Positions 18,261 through 25,628 of a stretch of 64,000 nt of DNA are shown piece by piece. Origin of the DNA: UBA7672 sp965279085 (GTDB lineage: Bacteria; Pseudomonadota; Alphaproteobacteria; Caulobacterales; Hyphomonadaceae); the NCBI GenBank assembly GCA_965279085.1, contig OZ257149.1, forward strand, positions 124,001-188,000. The letters are read 5' to 3'. Positions within the stretch are counted from its first letter, which is position 1; each line of letters opens with the position of its first letter. Under the pieces are notes generated by a model. The model made no database searches. It was not told the origin of the DNA and worked only from the letters and a program-made list of their open reading frames with translations. Both the position numbers and the translations under genes were made by a program.

Positions 18261-18342
18261 CGACTCACTCGCGCAAGCCCACCCGACAGCATCTCAACGA
18301 GCACCCCCTGAAGTTCAAGCCCGCTCGTTCTCCACGCGCGGC

Positions 18343-18503
18343 GGTTGCCCCCACCGTCTCGTCGCTTCGCGCCGATCCACCTCCCCCGTCCCTGCGGGCC
18401 GGGGGAGGAAAAACACCGGCGCCCGTTCAACGTCCAGATTTCCTCCCCCGCCGAAGGCGGGGGAGGTGGATCGCGGCGCAGCCGCGAGACGGTGGGGGCA
18501 ACC
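18343..18503. repeat. Long imperfect palindrome (intergenic hairpin element)
   Basis: The left arm, starting GGTTGCCCCCACCGTCTCG near 18344, and the right arm, ending CGAGACGGTGGGGGCAACC near 18503, are complementary. Inner blocks GATCCACCTCCCCC and GGGGGAGGTGGATC pair as well, leaving a central part that itself holds shorter GC-rich hairpins. It is unrelated in sequence to the 12803 and 46431 elements. Confidence 0.7.
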
Positions 18504-19115
18504 TCCGACCCCCGCCAGATTCCGCGGAATCCAGACCCGCTCCGGGAAAAGAAACACGAACACTTCCAACGCCCTGACGATTCAAAAGTGGTGTTTCTGG
18601 ATCCACCAATCCCCCACCGGCCTCTCCCGGGCGCATAATGCCCTCATCACCGCCCGGCAGGCGTCGCGTCATGACCGGGGCTCGATGGGCGGGGATGCAG
18701 GATCCACAGGCGGGACAGGGATCGGTTCCTGGTCTCGTCGGCGGATGGGTTTGACGCTTGGCGAGCGGGAGCAAAAAGCCCGTAGGAGAAACCTTCTGGC
18801 CTCAAGGTGAACACGCCGTGCAAGCCGGCGAGGAACAACCCACCACGATGCTGGTCTCCCGCAAGAGACCGGCGGGAAACAGGTCAAGGCCGAACGCCCA
18901 ACCGAACGATCCTGCGCGCGGAGGCGGCAACGTCTCACCACAGACCACGGACTACCAACACGAGGCGGACCCCGCCTCCGCGCTGCCTGCCATCTCTCCA
19001 CGCCATGCGGCGGTGGAGCTTTCAGTGCTTGGCTCCCCCAATCGTGAGGATGACATCGCCCGCCGCAACCGCTAAGCGCTACGGCAACTTTCATCCAAGC
19101 GCCCGGGAAATGCCC
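18504..19115. other. Unexplained intergenic block without a credible gene
   Basis: About 600 bp precede the enoyl-CoA hydratase. Several reading frames are open on both strands, but none has a ribosome-binding site, signal or recognisable domain, and their composition is Arg/Pro/Ser-rich as in antisense frames. The stretch holds several stem-loops: GGTCTC-CCGCAA-GAGACC near 18858, GAGGCGG-ACC-CCGCCTC near 18962, and CTCCAC with GTGGAG flanking a GC-rich loop near 18998. It could be a structured RNA, a decayed mobile element or simply a leader. I cannot decide. Confidence 0.4.
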
Positions 19116-19907
19116 ATGATCACGCTCGAGAAAAAAGGCCCCATCGCGATCCTGACGCTGAACCGGCCCGATGCCATGAACGCCCTCGGCGAGCCGGGCG
19201 ATGGCGAGGCGGTGCGCGATGCCTGCGCCCAGATCAATTCCGACAAGGCGATCCGCTGCGCCATCCTCACCGGCGCCGGCAAGGGCTTCTCCGCCGGCGG
19301 CAACGTGAAGGCGATGCGCGACCGCGTCGGCTCCTTCGCCGGCAACCCGGCCGAGGTCCGCGACAACTACAAGAACGGCGTCCACATGATCGTGAAGGCG
19401 CTCTACAATCTCGAAATCCCGCTGATCGCCGCCGTCAACGGCGCCGCTATCGGCCTTGGCTGCGATGTCGCCTGCATGGCCGACATCCGCATCTCCTCCG
19501 ACAATGCGCGTTATGGCGTCACCTTCCTGAAGGTCGGCCTGATCCCCGGCGACGGCGGCGCCTGGCTGCTGCCACGCGTTATCGGCATGAGCCGCGCCTG
19601 CGAACTCCTGTTCACCGGCAACGTCATCGACGCGAAGACCGCGCTCGAATGGGGCCTAGTCTCGAAGGTCGTTCCGGGCGACCAGCTGATGGGCGCGGCC
19701 ATGGAGCTCGCCAACTCGATCGCGAAACAGCCGCCGCAGGCCCTTCGCATCGCCAAACAGCTCCTGCGCAACGGCACGCAGGCCAACTACGACACCATCA
19801 TGGAAATGTCGGCCGCCGCCCAGGGCCTGATGCACCACACCAAGGACCACGAGGAAGGCGTCGCCGCCATCCTCGAAAAGCGTGAGCCCGTGTTCAAGGG
19901 GGAGTGA
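19116..19907 (+). CDS. Enoyl-CoA hydratase/isomerase family protein
   Basis: This 263-residue crotonase-fold protein has the first oxyanion segment (TGAGKGFSAGGNVKAM), the second (NGAAIGLGCDVACMADIRI) and LIPGDGGAWLLPR. The Glu in SRACELLFTG fits the second catalytic acid of hydratases. The usual first Glu is not obvious (TFLKVGLIPGDGG), so it may act as an isomerase or on a special substrate. ATG 19116 has GGGA seven bases upstream; ATG 19110 is the alternative. It would act in fatty-acid or aromatic acyl-CoA breakdown, consistent with the acyl-CoA dehydrogenase at 22572. Confidence 0.87.
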   Translation: MITLEKKGPIAILTLNRPDAMNALGEPGDGEAVRDACAQINSDKAIRCAILTGAGKGFSAGGNVKAMRDRVGSFAGNPAEVRDNYKNGVHMIVKALYNLEIPLIAAVNGAAIGLGCDVACMADIRISSDNARYGVTFLKVGLIPGDGGAWLLPRVIGMSRACELLFTGNVIDAKTALEWGLVSKVVPGDQLMGAAMELANSIAKQPPQALRIAKQLLRNGTQANYDTIMEMSAAAQGLMHHTKDHEEGVAAILEKREPVFKGE

Positions 19908-20005
19908 TCCCCCGTCACTTTGCGTCATCCCTGAACAGGGATAAGCGTAACGCCAAAGCAGGGCACAGCGGAAAAGCCGCGGCCCGGCGACCTGAGGAGG
20001 ATACA

Positions 20006-21013
20006 ATGAAACTGCGTCTCGCAGGACTTGCCGCCCTGGCGTTCGCCGCCGCCCCCGCTGCGCTGGCGCAGGGCTACACCGCCCCGCGCACGGCCGACGG
20101 CAAGCCGGACTTCAACGGCTTCTGGTCCAACGTCTCGCTCACCAGCCTCGAGCGCTCCGGCCAGTTCAAGTCGCTTGTCATTCCGGACGCCGACGCCGAC
20201 CGCATCGAGAAGGCCCGCGCTGCCGCTGACGCGCGTGGCTCCCTTCCCACCGATCCCAAATCCGGCGCCCCGCGCGCGGGTCAGGACGTCGGTGGCTACA
20301 ACAGCTTCTACGTCGACGCCGGCACCCACTACGCCAAGATCAACGGCGAGATCCGCTCGTCCTGGATCGTCGATCCGCCGAACGGCAAGATCCCGTACAC
20401 GCCGGAAGGCAAGAAGAAGTTCGACGAGGGTCTCAACTTCGTCCGCAACACGTTCGACGGACCGGAGACGCGTCCGATGGCCGAACGTTGCCTCGTGGGC
20501 TTCGGCTCCACCGGCGGCCCGCCGATGATCAACGTGATGTACAACAACACCTACCAGTTCCTGCAGACGAAGGACTATGTCGTCATCGTCGTCGAAATGA
20601 ACCACGACGCCCGCATCATTCCGCTGGGCGACGCCGACATGGAGCTGCCGCAATGGCTCGGCCGTTCGAAAGGCCGTTGGGAAGGCGACACGCTGGTTGT
20701 CGAGACGACCAACTTCAATCCCGGCGAAAGCCTGCGGACCTTTTTCCAGAACTCCTACCTGCTGTCGCACGACGCCAAGGTGACCGAACGCTTTACCCGC
20801 GTCGCGGACGGCCAGATCCTCTACAAGTTCAGCGTCGATGATCCGAAGCTGTTCAGCCAGGTCTGGAGCGCGGAGATGGCGTTCAACGCCTCGAAGCAAC
20901 CCGCCTACGAATACGCCTGCCACGAAGGCAACTACTCGCTGCCGGGCATCCTCGCCGGCGCTCGCAAGAACGAGAAGCTCGGCCTCGCGAACTACGCGGA
21001 CGAAGGCGAGTGA
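20006..21013 (+). CDS. Exported protein of unknown function (paralogue of 17400-18260)
   Basis: A strong AGGAGG lies five bases before ATG 20006. The 335-residue product has a signal peptide ending in PAALAQ, then APRTADGKPDFNGFWSN, close to the same stretch in the 17400 gene, and YEYACHEGNYSLPGILAGAR near its C-terminus. Internal similarities include AERCLVGFG, DARIIPL, GRWEGDTLVVETTNFN and AKVTERFTRVADG. The fold and function are unknown; the secreted location is well supported. It is followed after four bases by a 60-residue membrane protein, suggesting cotranscription. Confidence 0.78.
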   Translation: MKLRLAGLAALAFAAAPAALAQGYTAPRTADGKPDFNGFWSNVSLTSLERSGQFKSLVIPDADADRIEKARAAADARGSLPTDPKSGAPRAGQDVGGYNSFYVDAGTHYAKINGEIRSSWIVDPPNGKIPYTPEGKKKFDEGLNFVRNTFDGPETRPMAERCLVGFGSTGGPPMINVMYNNTYQFLQTKDYVVIVVEMNHDARIIPLGDADMELPQWLGRSKGRWEGDTLVVETTNFNPGESLRTFFQNSYLLSHDAKVTERFTRVADGQILYKFSVDDPKLFSQVWSAEMAFNASKQPAYEYACHEGNYSLPGILAGARKNEKLGLANYADEGE

Positions 21014-21017
21014 CCTG

Positions 21018-21200
21018 ATGAAGTGGGCGGTCGTAATCGCTTTGTTGATCGCGATCGCCGCACTTGGTTATGGCGCTCCGGATCGCCAGATCTATGAGCA
21101 GGGCATCAATCTGAACTTCAAATTGGTTGCCGTCATTGGCGGGGCCGTGGTGCTCGCTGCGGTTTTGTTTGTCGTGCTTCGCAGAAAGAAGGCGAGCTAG
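21018..21200 (+). CDS. Small two-TM membrane protein
   Basis: The 60-residue product starts at ATG 21018, four bases after the previous stop. It has a hydrophobic N-terminal helix (residues 4-18), a polar middle (PDRQIYEQGINLN), a second helix (36-53) and the basic end RRKKAS. This is a clean two-span topology with both ends probably inside. No family is recognised. Its tight spacing after the exported protein suggests they are cotranscribed. It converges on the next gene with overlapping stop codons. Confidence 0.6.
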   Translation: MKWAVVIALLIAIAALGYGAPDRQIYEQGINLNFKLVAVIGGAVVLAAVLFVVLRRKKAS

Positions 21201-21739
21201 ATCTTCCGGCTGTCATAGGCCCAGTGCAGCAACGCCTGCCGCTGCCTGGGCCGGCAGAACGGATCGCCGATATCGCAGTTGGTGCGCACCTGTTTGACGT
21301 GGCGCGTGAACGCTTTCCACCGTCTGATCTGCCGCGCGTCGTCTTCCATCCGCCGTCCCATGTAGTAACGGCAATACCACTGGAACCACCCGCGCGGATC
21401 GTCGGGATGTAGCCAGCCCTTCCGTCGCCATTCGGCCAGCGGCTGGCTCGCATCGACGCCGAAATAGTTCAGCGACTTGTCGGCATGATCGCCCGTGGCG
21501 AACTTCGCGCCCTTGAACCAGCTTGCGGGAAACTCATCTGTGCAGTCCCGCAGATACTTGCCTCCGAATATCCCGAGGTGGAGCATTTCTGCGGGCGTCA
21601 GTTGCGGCTTGAACTCCGGATCGAAATCCTGCCCCGGTCGCGCAACGAGTTTGTAGCTGTACCCGTCCTGCATCTCGTCATGCACGGTCACGGTCTTAGG
21701 TTTCTGCTTGGCGGCCATGCCGCTCTTACGCGCGGCCAT
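21197..21739 (-). CDS. Conserved hypothetical protein, Trp/Tyr/Arg-rich
   Basis: I do not recognise a named family for this 180-residue soluble protein. It is rich in aromatic and basic residues, with a dense run RGWFQWYCRYYMGRR followed by QIRRWKAFTRHVKQ. The pattern is typical of an uncharacterised conserved protein found in bacteria and plants. There is no signal peptide or TM segment. An internal ATG at 21718 would remove seven residues. It converges on the small membrane protein, with overlapping stops at 21197-21200. Confidence 0.7.
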   Translation of the reverse strand: MAARKSGMAAKQKPKTVTVHDEMQDGYSYKLVARPGQDFDPEFKPQLTPAEMLHLGIFGGKYLRDCTDEFPASWFKGAKFATGDHADKSLNYFGVDASQPLAEWRRKGWLHPDDPRGWFQWYCRYYMGRRMEDDARQIRRWKAFTRHVKQVRTNCDIGDPFCRPRQRQALLHWAYDSRKI

Positions 21740-21749
21740 GCGGAACGGT

Positions 21750-22184
21750 TCAGCCGATCCCGATCGCCTTGAGGACGGCCATCTGGTCGAAGTACGGCCG
21801 CTCGCACACGATCCTGTCCGAGCCCGGCTTGAACTCGAATGTCGCCGCCATGCGTACCTTGAACGCCCGGCCCGTCGGCGGAATCACCTTGTCGCCGATC
21901 TTCAGCGGTCCCGTATGCGTGCCCGTCAACCAGAACTCGACCAGCACCGTCTCGCCTCCGTGGGCGATCGATATGATCTCGTTCCCCTGATCGGGGAAGG
22001 GCGTGCGCGAAGCCGCGAAATAACCCCGCACGGCTTCCTCGCCATCGAACACCTGTCCCGAGCCATACATTTCGTAGCGGGGATGATCGAACGTCGCGAT
22101 CACTGCGTCCCATTCATGCGTGATCTCCAGCGCCATATGGCGCTTCACCGTCTCGATCCGCTGCTCGGCCAGGTTATCCACCAC
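21750..22184 (-). CDS. SnoaL-like / NTF2-fold protein (putative ester cyclase family)
   Basis: The best start is GTG 22184, with GGAGAG five bases upstream; upstream in-frame sequence has no plausible start signal. The 144-residue product has the NTF2-like arrangement of SnoaL proteins: an N-terminal helix, then EWDAVIATFDHPRYEMYGSG, the loop GEEAVRGYFAASRTPFPD, and the strands HGGETVLVEFWLTGTHTG and VRMAATFEFKPGSDRIV. Members isomerise, hydrate or cyclise small molecules, or simply bind them, so no substrate can be assigned. It is divergent from the next gene, with the promoters in about 95 bp. Confidence 0.75.
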   Translation of the reverse strand: MVDNLAEQRIETVKRHMALEITHEWDAVIATFDHPRYEMYGSGQVFDGEEAVRGYFAASRTPFPDQGNEIISIAHGGETVLVEFWLTGTHTGPLKIGDKVIPPTGRAFKVRMAATFEFKPGSDRIVCERPYFDQMAVLKAIGIG

Positions 22185-22279
22185 CCCGACTCTCCGTGTT
22201 ATGATGCCCCCAAGTGGCAAGCTGGCAGATGACAAGGGCGCTGTAACGCTTATTCTGGCCAAAACGGCGGAGGAACGGA

Positions 22280-22570
22280 ATGCTGGGTGCGGTGGCTGAA
22301 CTGACCATTCTTGACGGCAAGCGGGCCGAGTTCGAGGCGATCGCCAAGGAACTCGAAGCCGCCGTCGCGGCCAACGAGCCGGGCGTCCTCTACTACAAGC
22401 TGTTCAAGGTGAAGGACTCGCCGACCACCTACGTCTTCATGGAGCAATACGCCGATCAGGCCGCCGTCGACGCCCACCGCGGCTTCGAACACTTCAAGCG
22501 TCTGGGCAAGGCGATGGGCCCCTTCCTCGCCGGCCCGCCCAAGGTTACCCGTCTGGAGAAGGTGAGCTAA
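22280..22570 (+). CDS. Antibiotic biosynthesis monooxygenase (ABM) family protein
   Basis: This 96-residue dimeric ferredoxin-like protein is typical of the ABM/YgiN quinol monooxygenase group, with VLYYKLFKVKDSPTTYVFME, QYADQAAVDAHR and HFKRLGKAM. GGAGG stands six bases before the ATG. It starts one base before the downstream acyl-CoA dehydrogenase's upstream region and is surely cotranscribed with it. Family members oxidise quinols or aromatic compounds without a cofactor, or protect against electrophiles. The actual substrate is unknown. Confidence 0.85.
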   Translation: MLGAVAELTILDGKRAEFEAIAKELEAAVAANEPGVLYYKLFKVKDSPTTYVFMEQYADQAAVDAHRGFEHFKRLGKAMGPFLAGPPKVTRLEKVS

Positions 22571-22571
22571 G

Positions 22572-23792
22572 ATGGATCTCGAATTCACCACGGAAGAACT
22601 GAAGTTCCGCGATGAAGTCCGCGCCTGGATCGCCGAAAACTATACCGACGATCTCAAGAAGCGCATGGAGCTGACCAAGAACGGCTCGCTCGACGAGAAG
22701 CACCAGAAGGCCTGGCTAAAGAAGCTCGCCGAGAAGGGCTGGCTCGTCACCAACTGGCCGACCGAGCATGGCGGACCCGGCTGGAACCAGACGCAGAAAT
22801 ACATCTACGAGATGGAGATGTCCCTCTCCGGCGCCCCGCGCATGAGCTCGATGGGCGTGCGCATGTGCGCGCCCGTCATCATGAAGTTCGGCACGGACGA
22901 GCAGAAGAAGAAATTCCTGCCGCCGATCCGCCACTCGGATGTGTGGTGGTGTCAGGGCTATTCCGAGCCGGGCTCCGGTTCGGATCTCGCCAGCCTGTCC
23001 ATGACCGCACGCCGCGAGGGCGATCACTATATCCTCAACGGCTCCAAGACATGGACCACCTACGCCCAGTGGGCCGACTGGATCTTCTGCCTCGTCCGCA
23101 CTTCGAAGGAAGAGAAGAAGCAGAACGGCATCAGCTTCATCCTTGTCGATATGAAATCGCCCGGCATCACCATCACGCCGATCAACACGCTGGATGACAC
23201 GCCCGTCGGCGACCAGGAGATCAACTCGGTCTTCTTCGACAGCGTGAAAGTCCCGGTCGACAACCTGATCGGCAAGGAAGGCGAAGGCTGGACCTGCGCC
23301 AAATACCTGCTGACGTTCGAGCGCGGCTCGGCCTACGCCCCGGGCAACCTCAATGCGCTCCAGAAGGCGCGGCGGATCGCGAAGATGGAAACAGCCGGCG
23401 GCCGCCCGCTGTCGGAAGACCCGGACTTCGCCCGCAAGCTCGCCGACCTCGAAATCCAGATCGAAGCCCTCGACGCCACCGAGCGCCGCATTTTCGACAA
23501 GCTGTCGTCCGGCCAGTCTGTCGGCGCGATGTCCTCGCTGATGAAGACGCGCGGCTCCGAGATCGGCCAGAAGGTGACCGAGATCGTGCTCGAAGCTGCC
23601 GGCGTCTATGGTGAGCCCTTCGTGCAGGACACCTATGCCCACCTCGAAGGCCGCTCCAACGAGCCGCTGCCGGCGCCCGAACACCTGATCACGTCCGCGG
23701 GCAGCTATTTCAACAACCGCAAGACCTCAATCTACGCCGGCTCCAACGAGATCCAGCGCAACATCATGGCGCAGATGATTTTGGCTGGGTGA
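22572..23792 (+). CDS. Acyl-CoA dehydrogenase
   Basis: The 406-residue FAD enzyme has the acyl-CoA dehydrogenase order: an N-terminal helical domain, the middle beta domain with GYSEPGSGSDLAS and SKTWTTYAQWADW, and a C-terminal helical domain ending YAGSNEIQRNIMAQMIL. It introduces the alpha-beta double bond in acyl-CoA and passes electrons to ETF. It starts one base after the ABM gene stop. The GERGxAY-type segment and long C-terminal domain suggest the branch acting on larger or bulky acyl chains, as in steroid or terpenoid side-chain breakdown, but this is tentative. Confidence 0.92.
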   Translation: MDLEFTTEELKFRDEVRAWIAENYTDDLKKRMELTKNGSLDEKHQKAWLKKLAEKGWLVTNWPTEHGGPGWNQTQKYIYEMEMSLSGAPRMSSMGVRMCAPVIMKFGTDEQKKKFLPPIRHSDVWWCQGYSEPGSGSDLASLSMTARREGDHYILNGSKTWTTYAQWADWIFCLVRTSKEEKKQNGISFILVDMKSPGITITPINTLDDTPVGDQEINSVFFDSVKVPVDNLIGKEGEGWTCAKYLLTFERGSAYAPGNLNALQKARRIAKMETAGGRPLSEDPDFARKLADLEIQIEALDATERRIFDKLSSGQSVGAMSSLMKTRGSEIGQKVTEIVLEAAGVYGEPFVQDTYAHLEGRSNEPLPAPEHLITSAGSYFNNRKTSIYAGSNEIQRNIMAQMILAG

Positions 23793-23803
23793 GGCGGTGA
23801 TGC

Positions 23804-24685
23804 CTAGCTGTCGGATGACGCCGCTATCGGCGTCATCCAGAGACGGTTGTAGCCGAAGTCGATCACCATGTTGAATCGCTTCAGCAGGTCGACGCCCATC
23901 ACGCCGTCCATGTCATCGGCAGCGCGCATAGGTGCAAGCGATCCCGAAGTCGCGCGCACGTCCTCGAAGGTTTGGCCGGCGAAGCTGACGTGGGGCAGCG
24001 TGATCGCATCATACTCCCGCACGCCATCGATCCCCGAAATCCGCCGCCGCGAAGCCGGCAGGGCGCTCAGCGCGGGCCACTTGGCGACAAACGTCGAGTC
24101 GAGATGCAGCGCACCAGACGCAGCCGTGTCGATCAGAAGCTCCGCCTGCACGCCGCCGAGGCTGGTCCGCAGCGTCGGCCGGTGCCAGCCATTCTGGTCC
24201 AGCTTCAGGGGCTCGCCCGGTGGGGGCTTGAATCCTGATGAGCGCTGGAAGTCGATCGTCATCCGCTCGAAATCCAGCGACACCACAAGTCTGGAAAGGA
24301 AGTCCATCCCGATGAGCAGCTGCACGCCGTCCGCTGCGAAGCTGTGACCTGCTTCATACGTGCCGATGTGCCGCGACATCGGCCCGGCGCCGAAGTCTAT
24401 CGTGACATCCTGCTCCGTCGTGCCGAACGGAATGAGTCCGCCGGCTGCGCCCGTCGTGCCGCTGCCACGCCGCAACTTGTGCGAGCGAATGCCGAACTCC
24501 CGCGCCAGGTCCCGTTCGATCAGCGACCGCGTCGCGCCGGTGTCGAGCAGTGCGGGAAGCTGCTTTCCATTGATCGTGACGGTGATCACCACCTGCCCAT
24601 CACGCAGCTCGAACGGCCGCGGGGCGGCCTGAGCCGGCGAGGCGAGCAGGGCCAACAGGGCAAGACAGGCGAGAACAAGTCTCAT
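23804..24685 (-). CDS. Exported retropepsin-like aspartic protease
   Basis: The 293-residue product has a signal peptide ending in PAQAAP and two aspartic-protease lobes. The first has LPALLDTGATRSLIE, the classical DTGA motif, near residue 45. The second has AELLIDTAASGALHL, a DTA variant, near residue 185. A second motif LLIGMDFLSRLVVSLDF marks lobe one and VMGVDLLKRFNMVIDF lobe two. Two-lobed, internally duplicated retropepsin-like proteases are common in alphaproteobacterial envelopes. The natural substrate is unknown. It converges tightly on the acyl-CoA dehydrogenase (11 bp). Confidence 0.85.
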   Translation of the reverse strand: MRLVLACLALLALLASPAQAAPRPFELRDGQVVITVTINGKQLPALLDTGATRSLIERDLAREFGIRSHKLRRGSGTTGAAGGLIPFGTTEQDVTIDFGAGPMSRHIGTYEAGHSFAADGVQLLIGMDFLSRLVVSLDFERMTIDFQRSSGFKPPPGEPLKLDQNGWHRPTLRTSLGGVQAELLIDTAASGALHLDSTFVAKWPALSALPASRRRISGIDGVREYDAITLPHVSFAGQTFEDVRATSGSLAPMRAADDMDGVMGVDLLKRFNMVIDFGYNRLWMTPIAASSDS

Positions 24686-24786
24686 GTATCCCCTAACCGG
24701 GTGATCCTTGGCGTGATCCGGACGGGATGCAAGAGTACCGGGACTCTGCTAGATTGCCTGCAAGGACCGCCAGTTCAGGAATTTAC

Positions 24787-25425
24787 ATGGCCGACGATCT
24801 CAAATCCGCCCCCAACCCCGACGCCACGCACGAAGAGCCAATGGGCCGCGCGACCTTCACGGCGTTCACCAACGCCACGCAGGACGACTGGATGAAGATC
24901 GTCGCGGCGAACCAGGTATTCTCGAAGAGCCATGTCGACCGGATCGTCACCCACCTCAACCTGCTGAAGGGCGATTGCGGCGGCTTCCCGATCGACCGGC
25001 TGGAGCATTCGCTGCAGACCGCCACGCGCGCCCATCAGGCCGGCAAGGACGAGGAGTATGTCGTCTGCGCGCTGCTGCACGACATCGGCGACACGCTCGG
25101 CGTGTTCAATCACCCGGACATCGCGGTTGCGATCCTCAAACCCTTCGTGTCGGAGGCCAACCTATGGATGGTCGAGAATCACGGCATCTTCCAAGGCTAC
25201 TATTTCTGGCACCATATCGGCCTCGACCGTAACGCCCGCGACCAGTTCCGCGGCCATCCGCACTTCGAATACTGCGCGCAGTTCTGCCACCTGTTCGACC
25301 AGCCGGCCTTCGACAAGGACTACATATCCATGCCGCTCGAAGCCTTCATCCCGATGATGAACCGCGTCATGGAGAAACCGCGCCAGTCGATGTACCTCAA
25401 GAAGGACGGCGACAGCGTTTTCTGA
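24787..25425 (+). CDS. HD-domain protein, PhnZ-like
   Basis: Starting at ATG 24787 with AGGA seven bases upstream, the 212-residue protein carries a metal-binding HD signature. His in RLEHSLQTATRAH is followed by ALLHDIGDTLG, then later HG and HHIGLDRNARDQF. The order and length resemble PhnZ-type mixed-valent di-iron HD oxygenases as well as small HD phosphohydrolases. A separate N-terminal extension with a TFTAFTNATQDDW segment appears specific to this subfamily. There are no phosphonate genes nearby, so the substrate is open. Confidence 0.75.
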   Translation: MADDLKSAPNPDATHEEPMGRATFTAFTNATQDDWMKIVAANQVFSKSHVDRIVTHLNLLKGDCGGFPIDRLEHSLQTATRAHQAGKDEEYVVCALLHDIGDTLGVFNHPDIAVAILKPFVSEANLWMVENHGIFQGYYFWHHIGLDRNARDQFRGHPHFEYCAQFCHLFDQPAFDKDYISMPLEAFIPMMNRVMEKPRQSMYLKKDGDSVF

Positions 25426-25439
25426 CCCCTAGACAAAAT

Positions 25440-25463
25440 GGCCCGGAGGCTAGGGTCCGGGCC
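25440..25463. terminator. GC-rich hairpin after the HD gene
   Basis: GGCCCGGA (25440-25447) pairs with TCCGGGCC (25456-25463) around an 8-base loop, 14 bp after the stop. No T-tract follows, so it is a weak intrinsic terminator candidate. The remainder of the gap to 25604 shows nothing distinct apart from a second small stem (GCCTG/CAGGC). Confidence 0.5.
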
Positions 25464-25604
25464 GAGGGCGGAAGCCAGGCTTGCCGAAAGGCAGGCAGTC
25501 GAACAGCCAAACGATTGACTCAATTCTCCGTTCTCGTGCCGCGCGAAATGATGCGCGTTCGGGCGCGCCCTGATGTTCCCGAACCGCGTTTGATGCTTGA
25601 ATGA

Positions 25605-25622
25605 CCCCAATGAAGTTGGGGA
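25605..25622 (+). promoter_or_regulatory. Hairpin covering the Shine-Dalgarno of the caspase-fusion gene
   Basis: CCCCAA (25605-25610) and TTGGGG (25616-25621) form a perfect stem around TGAAG. The SD GGGGA (25618-25622), six bases before ATG 25629, is largely inside the stem. The ribosome-binding site would be masked unless the stem is opened, for example by RNA, protein or temperature. The stem is short, so its stability in vivo is unproven. Confidence 0.5.
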
Positions 25623-25628
25623 ACGTTC

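Noticed and set aside
18758..19075. 105-codon frame before the enoyl-CoA hydratase
   Set aside because: No RBS, no domain and biased composition; kept as an unexplained block rather than a gene.
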